In this document: piece after piece, positions 14,757 to 24,793 of the stretch
Layout: each line of letters opens with the position of its first letter
How positions within the stretch are numbered: the stretch's first letter is position 1
Assembly: GCF_945952055.1 (NCBI RefSeq)
Contig: NZ_CAMFHB010000059.1
Span: forward strand, 1 to 33,635
Length of the DNA stretch: 33,635 nucleotides
DNA from: an uncultured Alsobacter sp.
GTDB taxonomy: Bacteria; Pseudomonadota; Alphaproteobacteria; Rhizobiales; Beijerinckiaceae
Reading direction: 5' to 3'
Translations under genes and position numbers: made by a program
Notes under the pieces: model-generated
The model's input: the letters and a program-made list of their open reading frames with translations, nothing else
Told to the model about the DNA's origin: nothing
Database searches by the model: none

Positions 14757-15959
14757 ATGACCTTCTTCGTCCTGCTCCTCGCCTATACGCTGAGCCAGTT
14801 CTTCCGGGCCTTCCTGGCCATCGTCGCCGCCGACCTGGTGCGCGACCTGGGGCTCGACGCCGCGCAGCTCGGGGATTTGTCGGCGATCTGGTTCGCGAGC
14901 TTCGCCGTCGCCCAGTTCCCGGTCGGGGTGGCGCTGGACAGGGTGGGGCCGCGCACCACCATCGCCGGCTTCATGCTGGCCGCCGCCGCCGGCGCCGCCG
15001 TGTTCGCGACGGCCGGCGGTTTCGCGGGGGCCCTCGTCGGCATGGCCCTGATCGGCATCGGATGCGCGCCGGTGCTGATGGGCAGCCTCTACGTCTTCGG
15101 CAGGGTCTATGCGCCCGAGCGCTTCGCCATGCTGGCCTCCCTGATGATCGGCGTGGGCTCCATCGGAAACCTCATCGGCGCCGCGCCGCTCGCTTTGGCC
15201 GCGAGTGCCTTCGGCTGGCGCGCCAGCCTCGGCGCGATCGCCGCCTTCACGCTCGTCAGCGTCGCGCTGGTCGCGCTGTTCCTGCGCGATCCGCCGCGGG
15301 TGGCCGCACCGCTGGCGGGCGAGGCGCCGCGCGAAGGGTTCGGGAGCCTGCTGGCTCCCGGTCCGCTGTGGACCATGCTGCCGCTCATCCTCGTGAGCTA
15401 TGCCTTCGTCATCGCGATCCGAAGCCTGTGGATCGGGCCGTTCCTGGCGCAGGTGCACGGCTTCGACGCCGTGGCGCGCGGCAACGGCGCGCTCGTCATG
15501 GCGGCCGCGATGTCCGTGGGCGCGCTGGCCTACGGGCCGGCCGAGAGGCTCCTGGGAAGTCCCCGCAAGACCGTCCTGGCCGGGAGCGTCATCACCGCCG
15601 CGGGCCTCGTCGGCCTCGGCCTGTTCGGCGCGCGGGGGGCGACGCTGGCCCTCGTCCTGTTCGCCGTGGTGGGCGGCGCCGGGCTCAGCTACGGCATTCT
15701 CATGGCCCATGCCCGCCGGTTCCTGCCCGCGCACCTGCTGGGACGCGGCGTGACGCTGATGAACTTCTTCTTCATCGGCGGGGCGGGGGTCGTGCAGTGG
15801 ATCTCCGGCCGCTTCGTCCGTGCCACGGAGGCGGATGGCTGGGCGCCGGCGGCGACCTATTCCACCCTGCACCTCGCCTTCGGTGTTCTGCTGCTGGCGG
15901 CCACGGCGGTTTACTGGTTCTCGCCGGAAGCGCCGCGGCGCAAGCCGTCGGAGCCGTAG
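14757..15959 (+). CDS. MFS family transporter
   Basis: This 400-aa integral membrane protein has about 12 hydrophobic helices, as in the major facilitator superfamily. The loop between TM2 and TM3 carries the MFS signature (GVALDRVGPRTT, near 60-71), and the central cytoplasmic loop follows TM6 (FLRDPPRVAAPLAGEAPREG). The conserved acidic/basic loop residues suggest a proton-coupled carrier, but substrate and direction are unknown. It starts at ATG 14757 without a strong ribosome-binding site. It stands alone; no regulator is adjacent. It converges on the alcohol dehydrogenase gene across a repeat-filled gap. Confidence 0.9.
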   Translation: MTFFVLLLAYTLSQFFRAFLAIVAADLVRDLGLDAAQLGDLSAIWFASFAVAQFPVGVALDRVGPRTTIAGFMLAAAAGAAVFATAGGFAGALVGMALIGIGCAPVLMGSLYVFGRVYAPERFAMLASLMIGVGSIGNLIGAAPLALAASAFGWRASLGAIAAFTLVSVALVALFLRDPPRVAAPLAGEAPREGFGSLLAPGPLWTMLPLILVSYAFVIAIRSLWIGPFLAQVHGFDAVARGNGALVMAAAMSVGALAYGPAERLLGSPRKTVLAGSVITAAGLVGLGLFGARGATLALVLFAVVGGAGLSYGILMAHARRFLPAHLLGRGVTLMNFFFIGGAGVVQWISGRFVRATEADGWAPAATYSTLHLAFGVLLLAATAVYWFSPEAPRRKPSEP

Positions 15960-16393
15960 TGCGGCAACGCCCCATCTCTTCATGCCCAGAGCATGGGGAT
16001 GACTAGAACTCCCAGCCTGCCAAAGGTCCTCATCCTGGGAACCTTTGAGTCCGTTTCCGCCCCGCTTTGTCCAACCCTTCCAATGCGCGACCACCCCTCC
16101 GCCGTCCTGCCCGGGCTCGGCCCGGGCATCCACCACTTTGCCGGGGCCATTCTCAAGTCGTGGATGGCCGGGCCAAGCCCGGCCAGGACGCGGAGAGGGA
16201 GGTGCGAGCTGGACCGCGGAAAGATTCGCAAGCTCTGAGCAGGTCGCAAAGCGACCGTGTCGAAGGACGCAGAATGCCAGCAAACGGAACGATTCTGCGT
16301 CCTTCGACACGCCTGCTTCGCAGGCTGCTCAGGATGAGGGAGATCGATGTGGCTGAGAAAAAGAAGAGGTGAGGGGGGACCGCCCCCCTCACG
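15960..16393. other. 434-base convergent gap filled by repeats
   Basis: No gene is visible in this gap between the MFS and alcohol dehydrogenase stops. The first ~140 bases are unremarkable; the rest is the composite palindromic repeat at 16103-16345, described separately. Short open frames here have no coding character. Confidence 0.7.
16103..16345. repeat. Composite palindromic repeat, copy A
   Basis: The left part (16103-16190) is an imperfect palindrome whose two arms are each a P-type hairpin: GCCCGGGC-TCG-GCCCGGGC and GGCCGGGC-CAA-GCCCGGCC. A linker (CGGAGAGGG, GAGCTGGACC, CAAGCTCTGAGC) leads to two H-type hairpins in opposite orientation, GGTCGC-AAA-GCGACC (16242-16256) and GCCTGC-TTC-GCAGGC (16311-16325). 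These flank a perfect 19-bp inverted repeat (16257-16275 and 16292-16310) with a 16-base loop. The linker and hairpins recur, inverted, at 21433 and 33496. Confidence 0.9.
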
Positions 16394-17502
<1,109 letters not shown>

Positions 17503-17506
<4 letters not shown>

Positions 17507-19158
17507 GTCTTGTCTCCCTCGGAGGACGTGGTGGTCTCGGCCACCGCGCGCTCGCGGAGCGCACGGCGGATGATCTTGCCAGTGGTGGTCAGGGGCAGTT
17601 CGTCCACGAAGGCGACCTCGCGCGGATATTCGTGCGCTGCGAGGCGGCTGCGGACATGGTCCTGGAGGTCGCGCACCAGGGCGGGCGAGCCCGTCACGCC
17701 ATCGCGCAGCACCACATAGGCCTTCACGATCTCGGTGCGTTGCGGGTCCGGCTTGCCGACCACCCCGGCCATGCGGACGGCCGGGTGGCGCAACAGGCAG
17801 TCCTCGATCTCGCCGGGTCCGATGCGATAGCCCGCGGAGGTGATCACGTCGTCGTCCCGGCCGACGAAGCGAAGCAGGCCGTCGGCCTCGCGCACGCCGG
17901 TGTCGCCGGTCAGCAGCCAGTCGCCGCGGAACTTGGCCGCCGTCGCGCCGGGGTTGTTCCAGTATCCCAGGAACATCACCGGGTCCGCGCGCCGCACGGC
18001 AATGGCGCCCTGCACGCCGTCCGGGCAAGGGTGGCCCTCGTCGTCGATCACGTCCACCACATGCCCCGGCACCGCCCGGCCCATGCGGCCGGGCGCCGCT
18101 GCGAACAGCCGCTGGCAGGAGGACACGACCATGTTGCACTCGGTCTGTCCGTAGAACTCGTTGATGGTGACGCCCAGCACGGTCCGGCCCCAGTCGAGCA
18201 GCTCCTCGCCCAGGGTCTCGCCGCCGCTCGCCACCGTGCGCAGGTCGAGGCGCGCGCGGTCGGCGGGCGTCGAGGCCGCCCGCATCATCTTGAGGGCCGT
18301 CGGCGGGATGAAGGCGTTTCGCACCTTCTGGGCCGCCATCAGGTCGAAGGCCGCCTCGCCCGTGAACTTCGCGAAGCGACGCGCCACCACGGGGACGCCG
18401 TGGTGCAGGGCGGGCATCAGGACGTCGAGCAGTCCGCCGATCCAGGCCCAGTCGGCCGGCGTCCAGATCCGGTCGCCCTCCAGCGGAAACAGGTCGTGGC
18501 TCATCTCGACCCCGGGCAGATGGCCGAGCAGGACCCGGTGCGCATGCAGCGCGCCCTTCGGCATGCCGGTGGTGCCGGAGGTGTAGATGATCAGGGCCGG
18601 ATCGTCGGCCTGCGTGTCGACTGGTTCGAAGCGGTCGCTTGCCGCCGCCACCAGGGGCCGCAGGGCCTCGGTGCCGGCGATGCCGGGATCCGTGGCGACG
18701 ACCAGCCGCAGCGCGGGCAGCGCGTCGCGCAGCGGGGCGAGGCGCGCCGCCCCCTCGGCGTTGGTGACGACGGCCGCCGCGCCGGCGTCGTGCAGCCGGT
18801 GCCTCAGCGCTTCCTCGCCGAAGAGCGTGAAGAGCGGGATGGCGATGGCGCCCAGCTTGTAGGCGGCGATGTGCGCGACCGCGGTCTCGACCATCTGCGG
18901 CAGCAGGATGCCGATGCGGTCGCCGCGGCCGATGCCACGCGCCGCGAAGGCGTTGGCGAGGCGATTCGAGGCTTCCCGCAGCTCCTGGAAGGTGACCGGG
19001 CGCCCGTGCCCCGTCTCGTCGACCTCGACGATGGCCGTGCGGCCGGGGTCCCGCGCGGCCCAGCGGTCACACACGTCGACGCCGATGTTGTAGCGGTCGG
19101 GCACCGCCCAGGCGAAGCGCCGGCACAGGTCGTCGTAGCGGTTGGCCTTGGGCAGCAT
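17503..19158 (-). CDS. AMP-forming acyl-CoA synthetase
   Basis: This 551-aa ANL-superfamily ligase activates a carboxylic acid with ATP to an acyl-adenylate and transfers it to CoA. Motifs are the P-loop [11 protein letters not shown] (192-202), the adenine/acyl motif [10 protein letters not shown], the hinge region [20 protein letters not shown] and the catalytic Lys528 in TTTGKIIRR. The opening ([30 protein letters not shown]) resembles medium-chain (ACSM-type) and acetyl-CoA-like synthetases rather than true Acs; chain-length preference cannot be read here. It overlaps the downstream alcohol dehydrogenase by four bases, and a GntR regulator is divergent across a 129-base gap, suggesting an inducible alcohol/aldehyde-to-acyl-CoA function. 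The ribosome-binding site is weak. Confidence 0.93.
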
Positions 19159-19287
19159 GCGCTGAGGGTCTCGGGCTCGGGCTGCGAACCATATCCGCAG
19201 GCCAGCCCGGGCGAAAGCCGCCGCGGGCCGGGGCGGCGCGTCGAGTTTTTCTTGACAGCATGGGGGCGTCCGTCCGCTCATCGGCAC
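19159..19287. promoter_or_regulatory. Divergent control region for the acyl-CoA synthetase and GntR genes
   Basis: This 129-base region must contain promoters for both divergent genes. A consensus TTGACA lies at 19252-19257 on the plus strand, 30 bases before the GntR ATG, but the matching -10 position (CGCTCA) is poor. No clear GntR-type dyad operator was found by eye. Confidence 0.4.
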
Positions 19288-19965
19288 ATGACATCGCCGA
19301 AGCCGACCGTCCGACCCACGCGTGCAGACCTGATCGCCAATCGCCTGGCCGAGCAGATCGTGGCCGGCCATTACCTGCCGGGTGAGCCGATCGACGAAGG
19401 GCAGGTCGCGACGGCTTTCGGCGTATCGCGCACGCCCGTGCGCGAGGCCCTGCGCCAGCTGGCCTCGAGCGGTCTCGTCGAGATGCGCCCGCACCGGGCC
19501 TCCATCGTCGCCCAGCCCGACGAGAGCACCCTGCGCGAGATCTTCGTGGTGATGGCCGAGCTCGAAGCGCTGTGCGCGGCGGGCGCCGCGACGTCCATGA
19601 CGCCGCTGCAGCGCAGGGAACTCGAGAAGCTGCACCACACCATGCGCGGTCTCGTGCACGAGGTGGACGCGCTCGCCTACCGCGACGCGAACGCGGCGTT
19701 CCACGCGATGATCGCGGGGTCCTGCGCCAACGGCTACCTCACCGACCTGACCCGGGCGACGCAGCGCCGGCTCGCGCCGTTCCGCCGGGCCCAGTTCGAC
19801 TCCACGCCCGACCGTCTCGCGCGCTCCTACGAGGAGCACAGCCTCGTCGTCACCGCCATTTTGCGGGCCGACGCGGCCGGCGCCGCCGAGGCGATGCGCC
19901 GCCACATCGCGCTGAGCGAGCGGGCCTGGGAGGTTCTCGGCGCGAAGCGCGTGGCCGCCGCCTGA
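19288..19965 (+). CDS. GntR family (FCD/FadR subfamily) transcriptional regulator
   Basis: This 225-aa regulator has an N-terminal winged helix-turn-helix (about 12-78) with GHYLPGEPIDEGQVATAFGVSR and TPVREALRQLASSGLVEMRP, classic GntR motifs. An all-helical FCD effector domain spans about 84-215. Asp133, His139 (DANAAFH), His184 (YEEH) and His206 (RRHI) fit the metal/carboxylate-binding site of FCD proteins, whose ligands are usually organic acids or acyl compounds. It is divergent from the acyl-CoA synthetase/alcohol dehydrogenase pair, the usual position for a local regulator, so I infer it controls that pair. It was assigned ATG 19288; the open frame extends far upstream but antisense to the synthetase gene. 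Confidence 0.93.
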   Translation: MTSPKPTVRPTRADLIANRLAEQIVAGHYLPGEPIDEGQVATAFGVSRTPVREALRQLASSGLVEMRPHRASIVAQPDESTLREIFVVMAELEALCAAGAATSMTPLQRRELEKLHHTMRGLVHEVDALAYRDANAAFHAMIAGSCANGYLTDLTRATQRRLAPFRRAQFDSTPDRLARSYEEHSLVVTAILRADAAGAAEAMRRHIALSERAWEVLGAKRVAAA

Positions 19966-20056
19966 GCCCCCTTGGCCTCGACCGTGAAAGGGCGGTAGCC
20001 TCCCGGTCATGACGCGGCGCCGGGGGGCGACCGGTCGTCACGGGGAGGAAGAGTTG

Positions 20057-21415
20057 ATGCGATCGTTGATGGCCCTTGCTCTGGCGGGCGTCTCGACACT
20101 GGCGACGATGGCTCCGACACAGGCGCAGCAAGCGCCGGCGGGGCTCTCCAAGATCGAGACGATCGTCGTCCTTTACATGGAGAACCGCAGTTTCGACCAC
20201 CTGTTCGGCACCTTCCCGGGCGCCAACGGGCTGGCCAATGCGGGCGACGCCGCGATCCAGGTCGACGAGACGGGAAAGCCCTACGCCACGCTGCCGGCAC
20301 CGCTCGACCTGCGCAAGAAGCCGCCCGTTCCCTACGAGAAGCTGCCGGCCGCGATCCCGAACGGCTACTTCCGGCTCGACGAGCACTACAAGCTCTCCGA
20401 CCAGCTCGGCAGCCTGGTTCATGCCTTCTACCAGCAGCAGGACCAGATCAACGGCGGCAAGATGAACCGCTTCGCCCTGACCTCGGATGCGAAGGGCTAC
20501 ACGATGGGCGTCTATGACGGCTCGTCGCTGAAGATGTGGGAGTACGCCAAGAAATACACGCTCGCCGACAACTTCTTCCACGCGGCCTTCGGCGGATCCT
20601 TCCTCAACCACCTCTGGCTCGTGTGCGCGTGCACCCCGGTCTATCCGAACGCCCCGGCCAACATCGTCGCCAAGGTCGATGCGCAGGGGCGCATGATCGA
20701 GGACGGGTTCGTCACGCCCGACGGTTACGGCGTCAACACGATGGAGCCGGTCGGCGGCCCCTTCGCGGCCGATACCAAGAAGGAGCGGCTCCTTCCCGTC
20801 CAGACCATGACCACGATCGGCGACCGCCTGTCCGAAAAGGGCATCGACTGGCGCTGGTATTCCGGCGGCTGGAACGAGGCGGACGGTGGAACGCTGAAGC
20901 CCGGAACGCCCTTCAGCTATCACCACCAGGCCTTCGCCTTCTTCGACCGCTTCCAGAAGGGCAAGCCCGACAGGGCCAAGCACATCAAGGACCTGGAGGA
21001 CTTCCTCGTCGACATCGACAAGGGCACGCTGCCGCCGGTGGTGTTCTACAAGCCCCGCGCCGGCATCAACCAGCATCCCAGCAACAGCAACGTGCTCGAC
21101 AGCGACGCCCACACGGCCGACCTGATCGCGCGTCTCGAGAAGAGCCCGCAATGGGGCAAGATGGCCGTCATCGTCACCTACGACGAGAACGGCGGGTTCT
21201 GGGACCATGTCGCTCCTCCGAAGCGTGACCGCTGGGGACCCGGCACGCGCGTGCCGACGATCGTGGCCTCGCCGTTCGCCCGGAAGGGCTACGTCGACCA
21301 CACGCAGTACGACACGACCTCCGTGCTGAAGCTCATCGAGGAACGCCATGGGCTGGCGCCGCTCACCGATGCGGACGCCAAGGCGAACTCCCTGACGGCG
21401 GCGTTCGAGTTCTGA
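20057..21415 (+). CDS. Secreted phosphoesterase (phospholipase C / acid phosphatase AcpA family)
   Basis: This 452-aa protein starts with a signal peptide (SLMALALAGVSTLATMAPTQAQ, cleavage near residue 23). The mature part is a PF04185-type phosphoesterase: IVVLYMENRSFDHLFG (37-51) provides the catalytic metal-binding Glu/Asn, and HPSNSN and VTYDENGGFWDHVAPP supply the C-terminal metal ligands. Family members hydrolyse phospholipids or phosphomonoesters in the periplasm or outside. The signal peptide has no twin-arginine motif, unlike many PLCs, so Sec export is likely. A strong ribosome-binding site (GGGGAGGAAG) precedes ATG 20057. It appears to be a single gene; phosphate-starvation control is plausible but no Pho box was identified. 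Confidence 0.92.
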   Translation: MRSLMALALAGVSTLATMAPTQAQQAPAGLSKIETIVVLYMENRSFDHLFGTFPGANGLANAGDAAIQVDETGKPYATLPAPLDLRKKPPVPYEKLPAAIPNGYFRLDEHYKLSDQLGSLVHAFYQQQDQINGGKMNRFALTSDAKGYTMGVYDGSSLKMWEYAKKYTLADNFFHAAFGGSFLNHLWLVCACTPVYPNAPANIVAKVDAQGRMIEDGFVTPDGYGVNTMEPVGGPFAADTKKERLLPVQTMTTIGDRLSEKGIDWRWYSGGWNEADGGTLKPGTPFSYHHQAFAFFDRFQKGKPDRAKHIKDLEDFLVDIDKGTLPPVVFYKPRAGINQHPSNSNVLDSDAHTADLIARLEKSPQWGKMAVIVTYDENGGFWDHVAPPKRDRWGPGTRVPTIVASPFARKGYVDHTQYDTTSVLKLIEERHGLAPLTDADAKANSLTAAFEF

Positions 21416-21432
21416 GCGGTTGAAAGGCGGCG

Positions 21433-21663
21433 TGCTTCGACAGGCTCAGAGCTTGTGAATCGTTGGCCAGTCCAGCTTGCGCCACCCTCTCCGCGTCATG
21501 GCCGGGCCTGGCCCGGCCACCCACGACTTGAGGACGGCCCCGGCAAAGTCGTGGGTCCCCGGGCCAAGCCCGGGGATGACCGCTGAGGGATGGGCATGAA
21601 CTGGATTGCCGAAAGTTTCACACGCTCTGACCAGGCCGCACGGTGGCCGTGTCGAAGAACGCG
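21433..21663. repeat. Composite palindromic repeat, copy B (fullest copy)
   Basis: The centre (21494-21581) is a palindrome of two P-type hairpins, GGCCGGGC-CTG-GCCCGGCC and CCCCGGGC-CAA-GCCCGGGG, around a core with CCACGACTTGAG and GGCCCCGGCAAAGTCGTGG. On the left the linker reads CTTCGACAGGCTCAGAGC then GTCCAGCTTGC and CCCTCTCCGCGTC, with the H hairpin missing. On the right the same linker is inverted and carries the H hairpin GGCCGC-ACG-GTGGCC (21634-21648) followed by GTGTCGAAG. The whole is a nested inverted structure of about 230 bases between the convergent phosphoesterase and RND genes. Confidence 0.9.
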
Positions 21664-21681
21664 GCATCGTGCCGCGCCGAT

Positions 21682-24600
21682 CTACTCCGCCGGCGCGACC
21701 TCGTGCACGGGACGGCGCCTGCGGCGTGACACCCAGGCCCGGGCCCGGTCCATCAGCACGTAGACGACGGGCGTGGTGTAGAGCGTCAGGATCTGCGAGA
21801 CGACGAGGCCGCCCACGATGGTGAGCCCGAGCGGGCGCCGCAGCTCCGCGCCGGGGCCCGTGGCGATCACCAGCGGCAGGGCGCCGAGCATGGCGGCCAG
21901 GGTCGTCATCAGGATCGGGCGGAAGCGCACCAGGCAGGCTTCCAGCGCCGCGTCCTCGGGCGTCGAGCCCTTGCGGCGCTCCGCCTCGAGCGCGAAGTCG
22001 ACGAGCATGATGCCGTTCTTCTTCACGATGCCGATGAGCAGGATGATCCCGATGAAGGCGATGATCGAGAGATCGGTCTTGGTCGCCTGCAGGGAGAGCA
22101 GCGCGCCGAGGCCCGCCGCGGGCAGCGTCGACAGGATCGTCAGCGGATGGACGAGGCTCTCGTAGAGCACGCCCAGCACGATGTAGACGGTCAGGAGCGC
22201 CAGCAGGATGAGCAGCGGCTGGTTGTCCGCCGTCTGCCGGAACGCCTTCATGTCTCCCGCGAAATCGGCACGCACCGCATCGGGCATGTGCAGTTCCGCC
22301 ACGGCCCGGCGGACGGCGGTGAGGGCCGTGTCCATGGGCGTGCCGGCGACTACGTTGTAGGTGACGGTGACGGAGGGAAACTGACCCTGGTGGCTCATCG
22401 ACAGCGGCGCCTGCGTGCGCTCGACCTTGGCGATGGCCGACAGGGGAATCTGGCGTCCGCCGGCGCCGCTCACATAGATCGCCGTGAGGTCGCTGGGATC
22501 CTTGCGGTAGCGGGGCTCCACCTCCAGCACGATCCGGTACTGGTTGCGGCGCGAGTAGAGCGTCGAGATCTGGCGCTGCGCGAAGGCGTTGTTCAGCGCC
22601 GTCGAGACGTCCTGCATGCGCACGCCGAGCCGTGCCGCCTCGTCGCGGTCGACCACGACCGTCGCCTGCAGGCCCGCGGAGGGTTGGTCCGTGTTGGCGT
22701 CGACCAGGTCGGGCTCCTGCTTCAGCCGCTCGACGGCGAGGCGGGCGTACTTCGCCAGCAGGTCGAAGTCCTCGCCCCACAGGGTGAACTGGTAGGGCGA
22801 GCGGCCCGACCGGCCGCCGAAGCGCACGTCCTGCATGGGGGAGAGCCAGACGCTGACGCCGGGGATCTCCTGGAAGCTCTTGCGCATGCGGTCGATGACG
22901 CGGGCGGTCACCAGGCCGCGCTCCGACAGCGGCTTCAGGCTGATGAAGAGCCGGCCGTTGTTGACCGCAGCCCCCCAGCCGCCGCCGCCGATGGACGAAC
23001 CGACATTGGCCACGGCGGGGTCCTTGGCCGCGACGGCCGCGACGCGCTGCTGCAGCTCCGCCATCGCCGGGAAGGAGATGTCTGTCGAGGCCTCCACCCA
23101 GCCGCTCACCAGGCCCGTATCGTCCTGCGGGAAGAAGCCCTTGGGCGTGACGACGTAGAGCCAGACCGTCGCGCCCACCGTGCCGAGCAGCACGAGCAGC
23201 ATGAGATAGCGGTGGCGCAGGGCCGGCTCGAGCGTCCGCGCATAGAGGCGCAGCAGTCCGCCCAGGGCTCCCTCCACGATCCGGTCGAGCCAGTTCGGCG
23301 GGCGTTCGGCGTGGGGCTTGATGAAATGCGCGCAGATCATCGGCGTCAGCGTGAGCGACACCACCGTGGAAATGACGACGGCGAAGGCCAGCGTCATCGA
23401 GAACTCGCGGAAATAGCGGCCCTGCACGCCGCCCATCAGCAGCAGCGGGATGAAGGCGGCCACGAGCGAGAGGCTGATGGCGATGACGGTGAAGCCGATC
23501 TGCGAGGCGCCGTTCAGCGCGGCCCGTACGGGCGACAGGCCTTCGGCGATGCCGCGCTCGATGTTCTCGATCATGACGATCGCATCGTCGACGACGAAGC
23601 CCACCGCGATGGCGATGGCCATGAGCGACAGGTTGTCGATCGAATAGCCGACGGCCCACATGGCCGCGAGCGTGCCCGAGAGGGACAGGGGCACGGTGAT
23701 GCCGGCCGCCAGCGTCGACGCCGCGCGGCGCAGGAAGAGGAACACCACCAGCATCACCAGGGCGATGGTGGCGAAGAGCGTGAGCTCCATGTCCTCGACG
23801 CTGGCGCGGATGGTCACGGTCCGATCGGTCAGGACGTTGGTCTCGACGCTCGGCGGGATCCATCGCCTCAGCTCGGGCAAGAGGGCCCGGATGGCGTTCA
23901 CCGTCTCGATCACGTTGGCGTCGCCCGCCTTGGTGATGTTGAGCAGCACGGCGGGCTGGCCATTGTACCAGGCCGCGGACCGGTTGTTGCGGACGCCCTC
24001 CTCGACGTCGGCGACGCTGCCGAGACGCAAGGTCGTGCCGTCGACGGTCTTCACGCCGAGATTGGAGAAGCTCGGCGGGCGGCGGATCTGGTCGTTGGTG
24101 GACAGCGTCCAGGCCTGCTGCGGGCCGTCGATGGCGCCCACCGGACCCAGCGCGTTGGCGTCCGCGACCGTGGTGCGCACGGCATCCAGGCTGGTGCCCA
24201 TGGAGGCGAGCCGTGCCGGATCCACCCGCACGCGCACGGCCGGCTGCTCGGCGCCGCTGACGGTGACCTCGGCGACGCCCGCGACCTGGGACAGGCGCTG
24301 GGCGATCGTGGTGTCGGCGATGTCGTAGAGGGCGCTGGGCGTCAGCGTCTTCGACGTCAGGGCGAGGATCAGGATGGGCGCCGAATTGGGGTTCGCCTTC
24401 CGGAAGGTCGGCAGGTTCGGCATGTCGGAGGGCAGGTCCACCGCGGCGGCGTTGAGGGCCGCCTGGACGTCGCGCGCCGCGCCGTCGATGGAGCGCGACA
24501 GGTCGAACTGGATCCAGATGCTGGTGGACCCGAGCGAACTGACCGAGGAGATATCCGTCACCCCCGCGATCTTGCCGAGCCGGCGCTCGAGCGGCGCGGC

Positions 24601-24789
24601 CACGGTGGAGGCCATCGTCTCCGGATCCGCGCCGGGGCGCCCGGCATTGACCGTGATGGTCGGCAGTTCGACGGTGGGCAGGCTCGCGACCGGCAGGAAG
24701 CGATAGGCCACGATCCCGAGCAGCATCAGCCCGATCGCCAGCAGCGTGGTGCCGACCGGCCTGCGGATGAAGGGCTCGGAGATGTTCAC
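21682..24789 (-). CDS. RND efflux transporter subunit (MdtC-like)
   Basis: This 1035-aa inner-membrane proton/drug antiporter is of the HAE-RND family. It has the N-terminal MNISEPFIRRPVGTTLLAIGLMLLGIVAYRFLPV, two large periplasmic loops, twelve helices and the TM4 region GFVVDDAIVMIENIERG with the proton-relay aspartates. The length and the pairing with a second, different RND gene directly upstream match MdtB/MdtC, where the two subunits form a heterotrimer. The start is GTG 24789, four bases after the upstream RND stop and preceded by GGAG overlapping that stop, so the two are coupled. It is the last gene of the operon; its 3' side carries the composite repeat copy B. Substrates are not predictable. 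Confidence 0.95.
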   Translation of the reverse strand: MNISEPFIRRPVGTTLLAIGLMLLGIVAYRFLPVASLPTVELPTITVNAGRPGADPETMASTVAAPLERRLGKIAGVTDISSVSSLGSTSIWIQFDLSRSIDGAARDVQAALNAAAVDLPSDMPNLPTFRKANPNSAPILILALTSKTLTPSALYDIADTTIAQRLSQVAGVAEVTVSGAEQPAVRVRVDPARLASMGTSLDAVRTTVADANALGPVGAIDGPQQAWTLSTNDQIRRPPSFSNLGVKTVDGTTLRLGSVADVEEGVRNNRSAAWYNGQPAVLLNITKAGDANVIETVNAIRALLPELRRWIPPSVETNVLTDRTVTIRASVEDMELTLFATIALVMLVVFLFLRRAASTLAAGITVPLSLSGTLAAMWAVGYSIDNLSLMAIAIAVGFVVDDAIVMIENIERGIAEGLSPVRAALNGASQIGFTVIAISLSLVAAFIPLLLMGGVQGRYFREFSMTLAFAVVISTVVSLTLTPMICAHFIKPHAERPPNWLDRIVEGALGGLLRLYARTLEPALRHRYLMLLVLLGTVGATVWLYVVTPKGFFPQDDTGLVSGWVEASTDISFPAMAELQQRVAAVAAKDPAVANVGSSIGGGGWGAAVNNGRLFISLKPLSERGLVTARVIDRMRKSFQEIPGVSVWLSPMQDVRFGGRSGRSPYQFTLWGEDFDLLAKYARLAVERLKQEPDLVDANTDQPSAGLQATVVVDRDEAARLGVRMQDVSTALNNAFAQRQISTLYSRRNQYRIVLEVEPRYRKDPSDLTAIYVSGAGGRQIPLSAIAKVERTQAPLSMSHQGQFPSVTVTYNVVAGTPMDTALTAVRRAVAELHMPDAVRADFAGDMKAFRQTADNQPLLILLALLTVYIVLGVLYESLVHPLTILSTLPAAGLGALLSLQATKTDLSIIAFIGIILLIGIVKKNGIMLVDFALEAERRKGSTPEDAALEACLVRFRPILMTTLAAMLGALPLVIATGPGAELRRPLGLTIVGGLVVSQILTLYTTPVVYVLMDRARAWVSRRRRRPVHEVAPAE

Positions 24790-24793
24790 CGGC

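Noticed and set aside
17632..19287. Upstream extension of the GntR reading frame by about 550 codons
   Set aside because: It is antisense to the acyl-CoA synthetase gene and has no recognisable domain; the GntR protein starts normally at 19288.
21416..21681. Possible small gene in the phosphoesterase/RND gap
   Set aside because: The region is explained by the composite repeat; short frames follow the palindromes and lack ribosome-binding sites.
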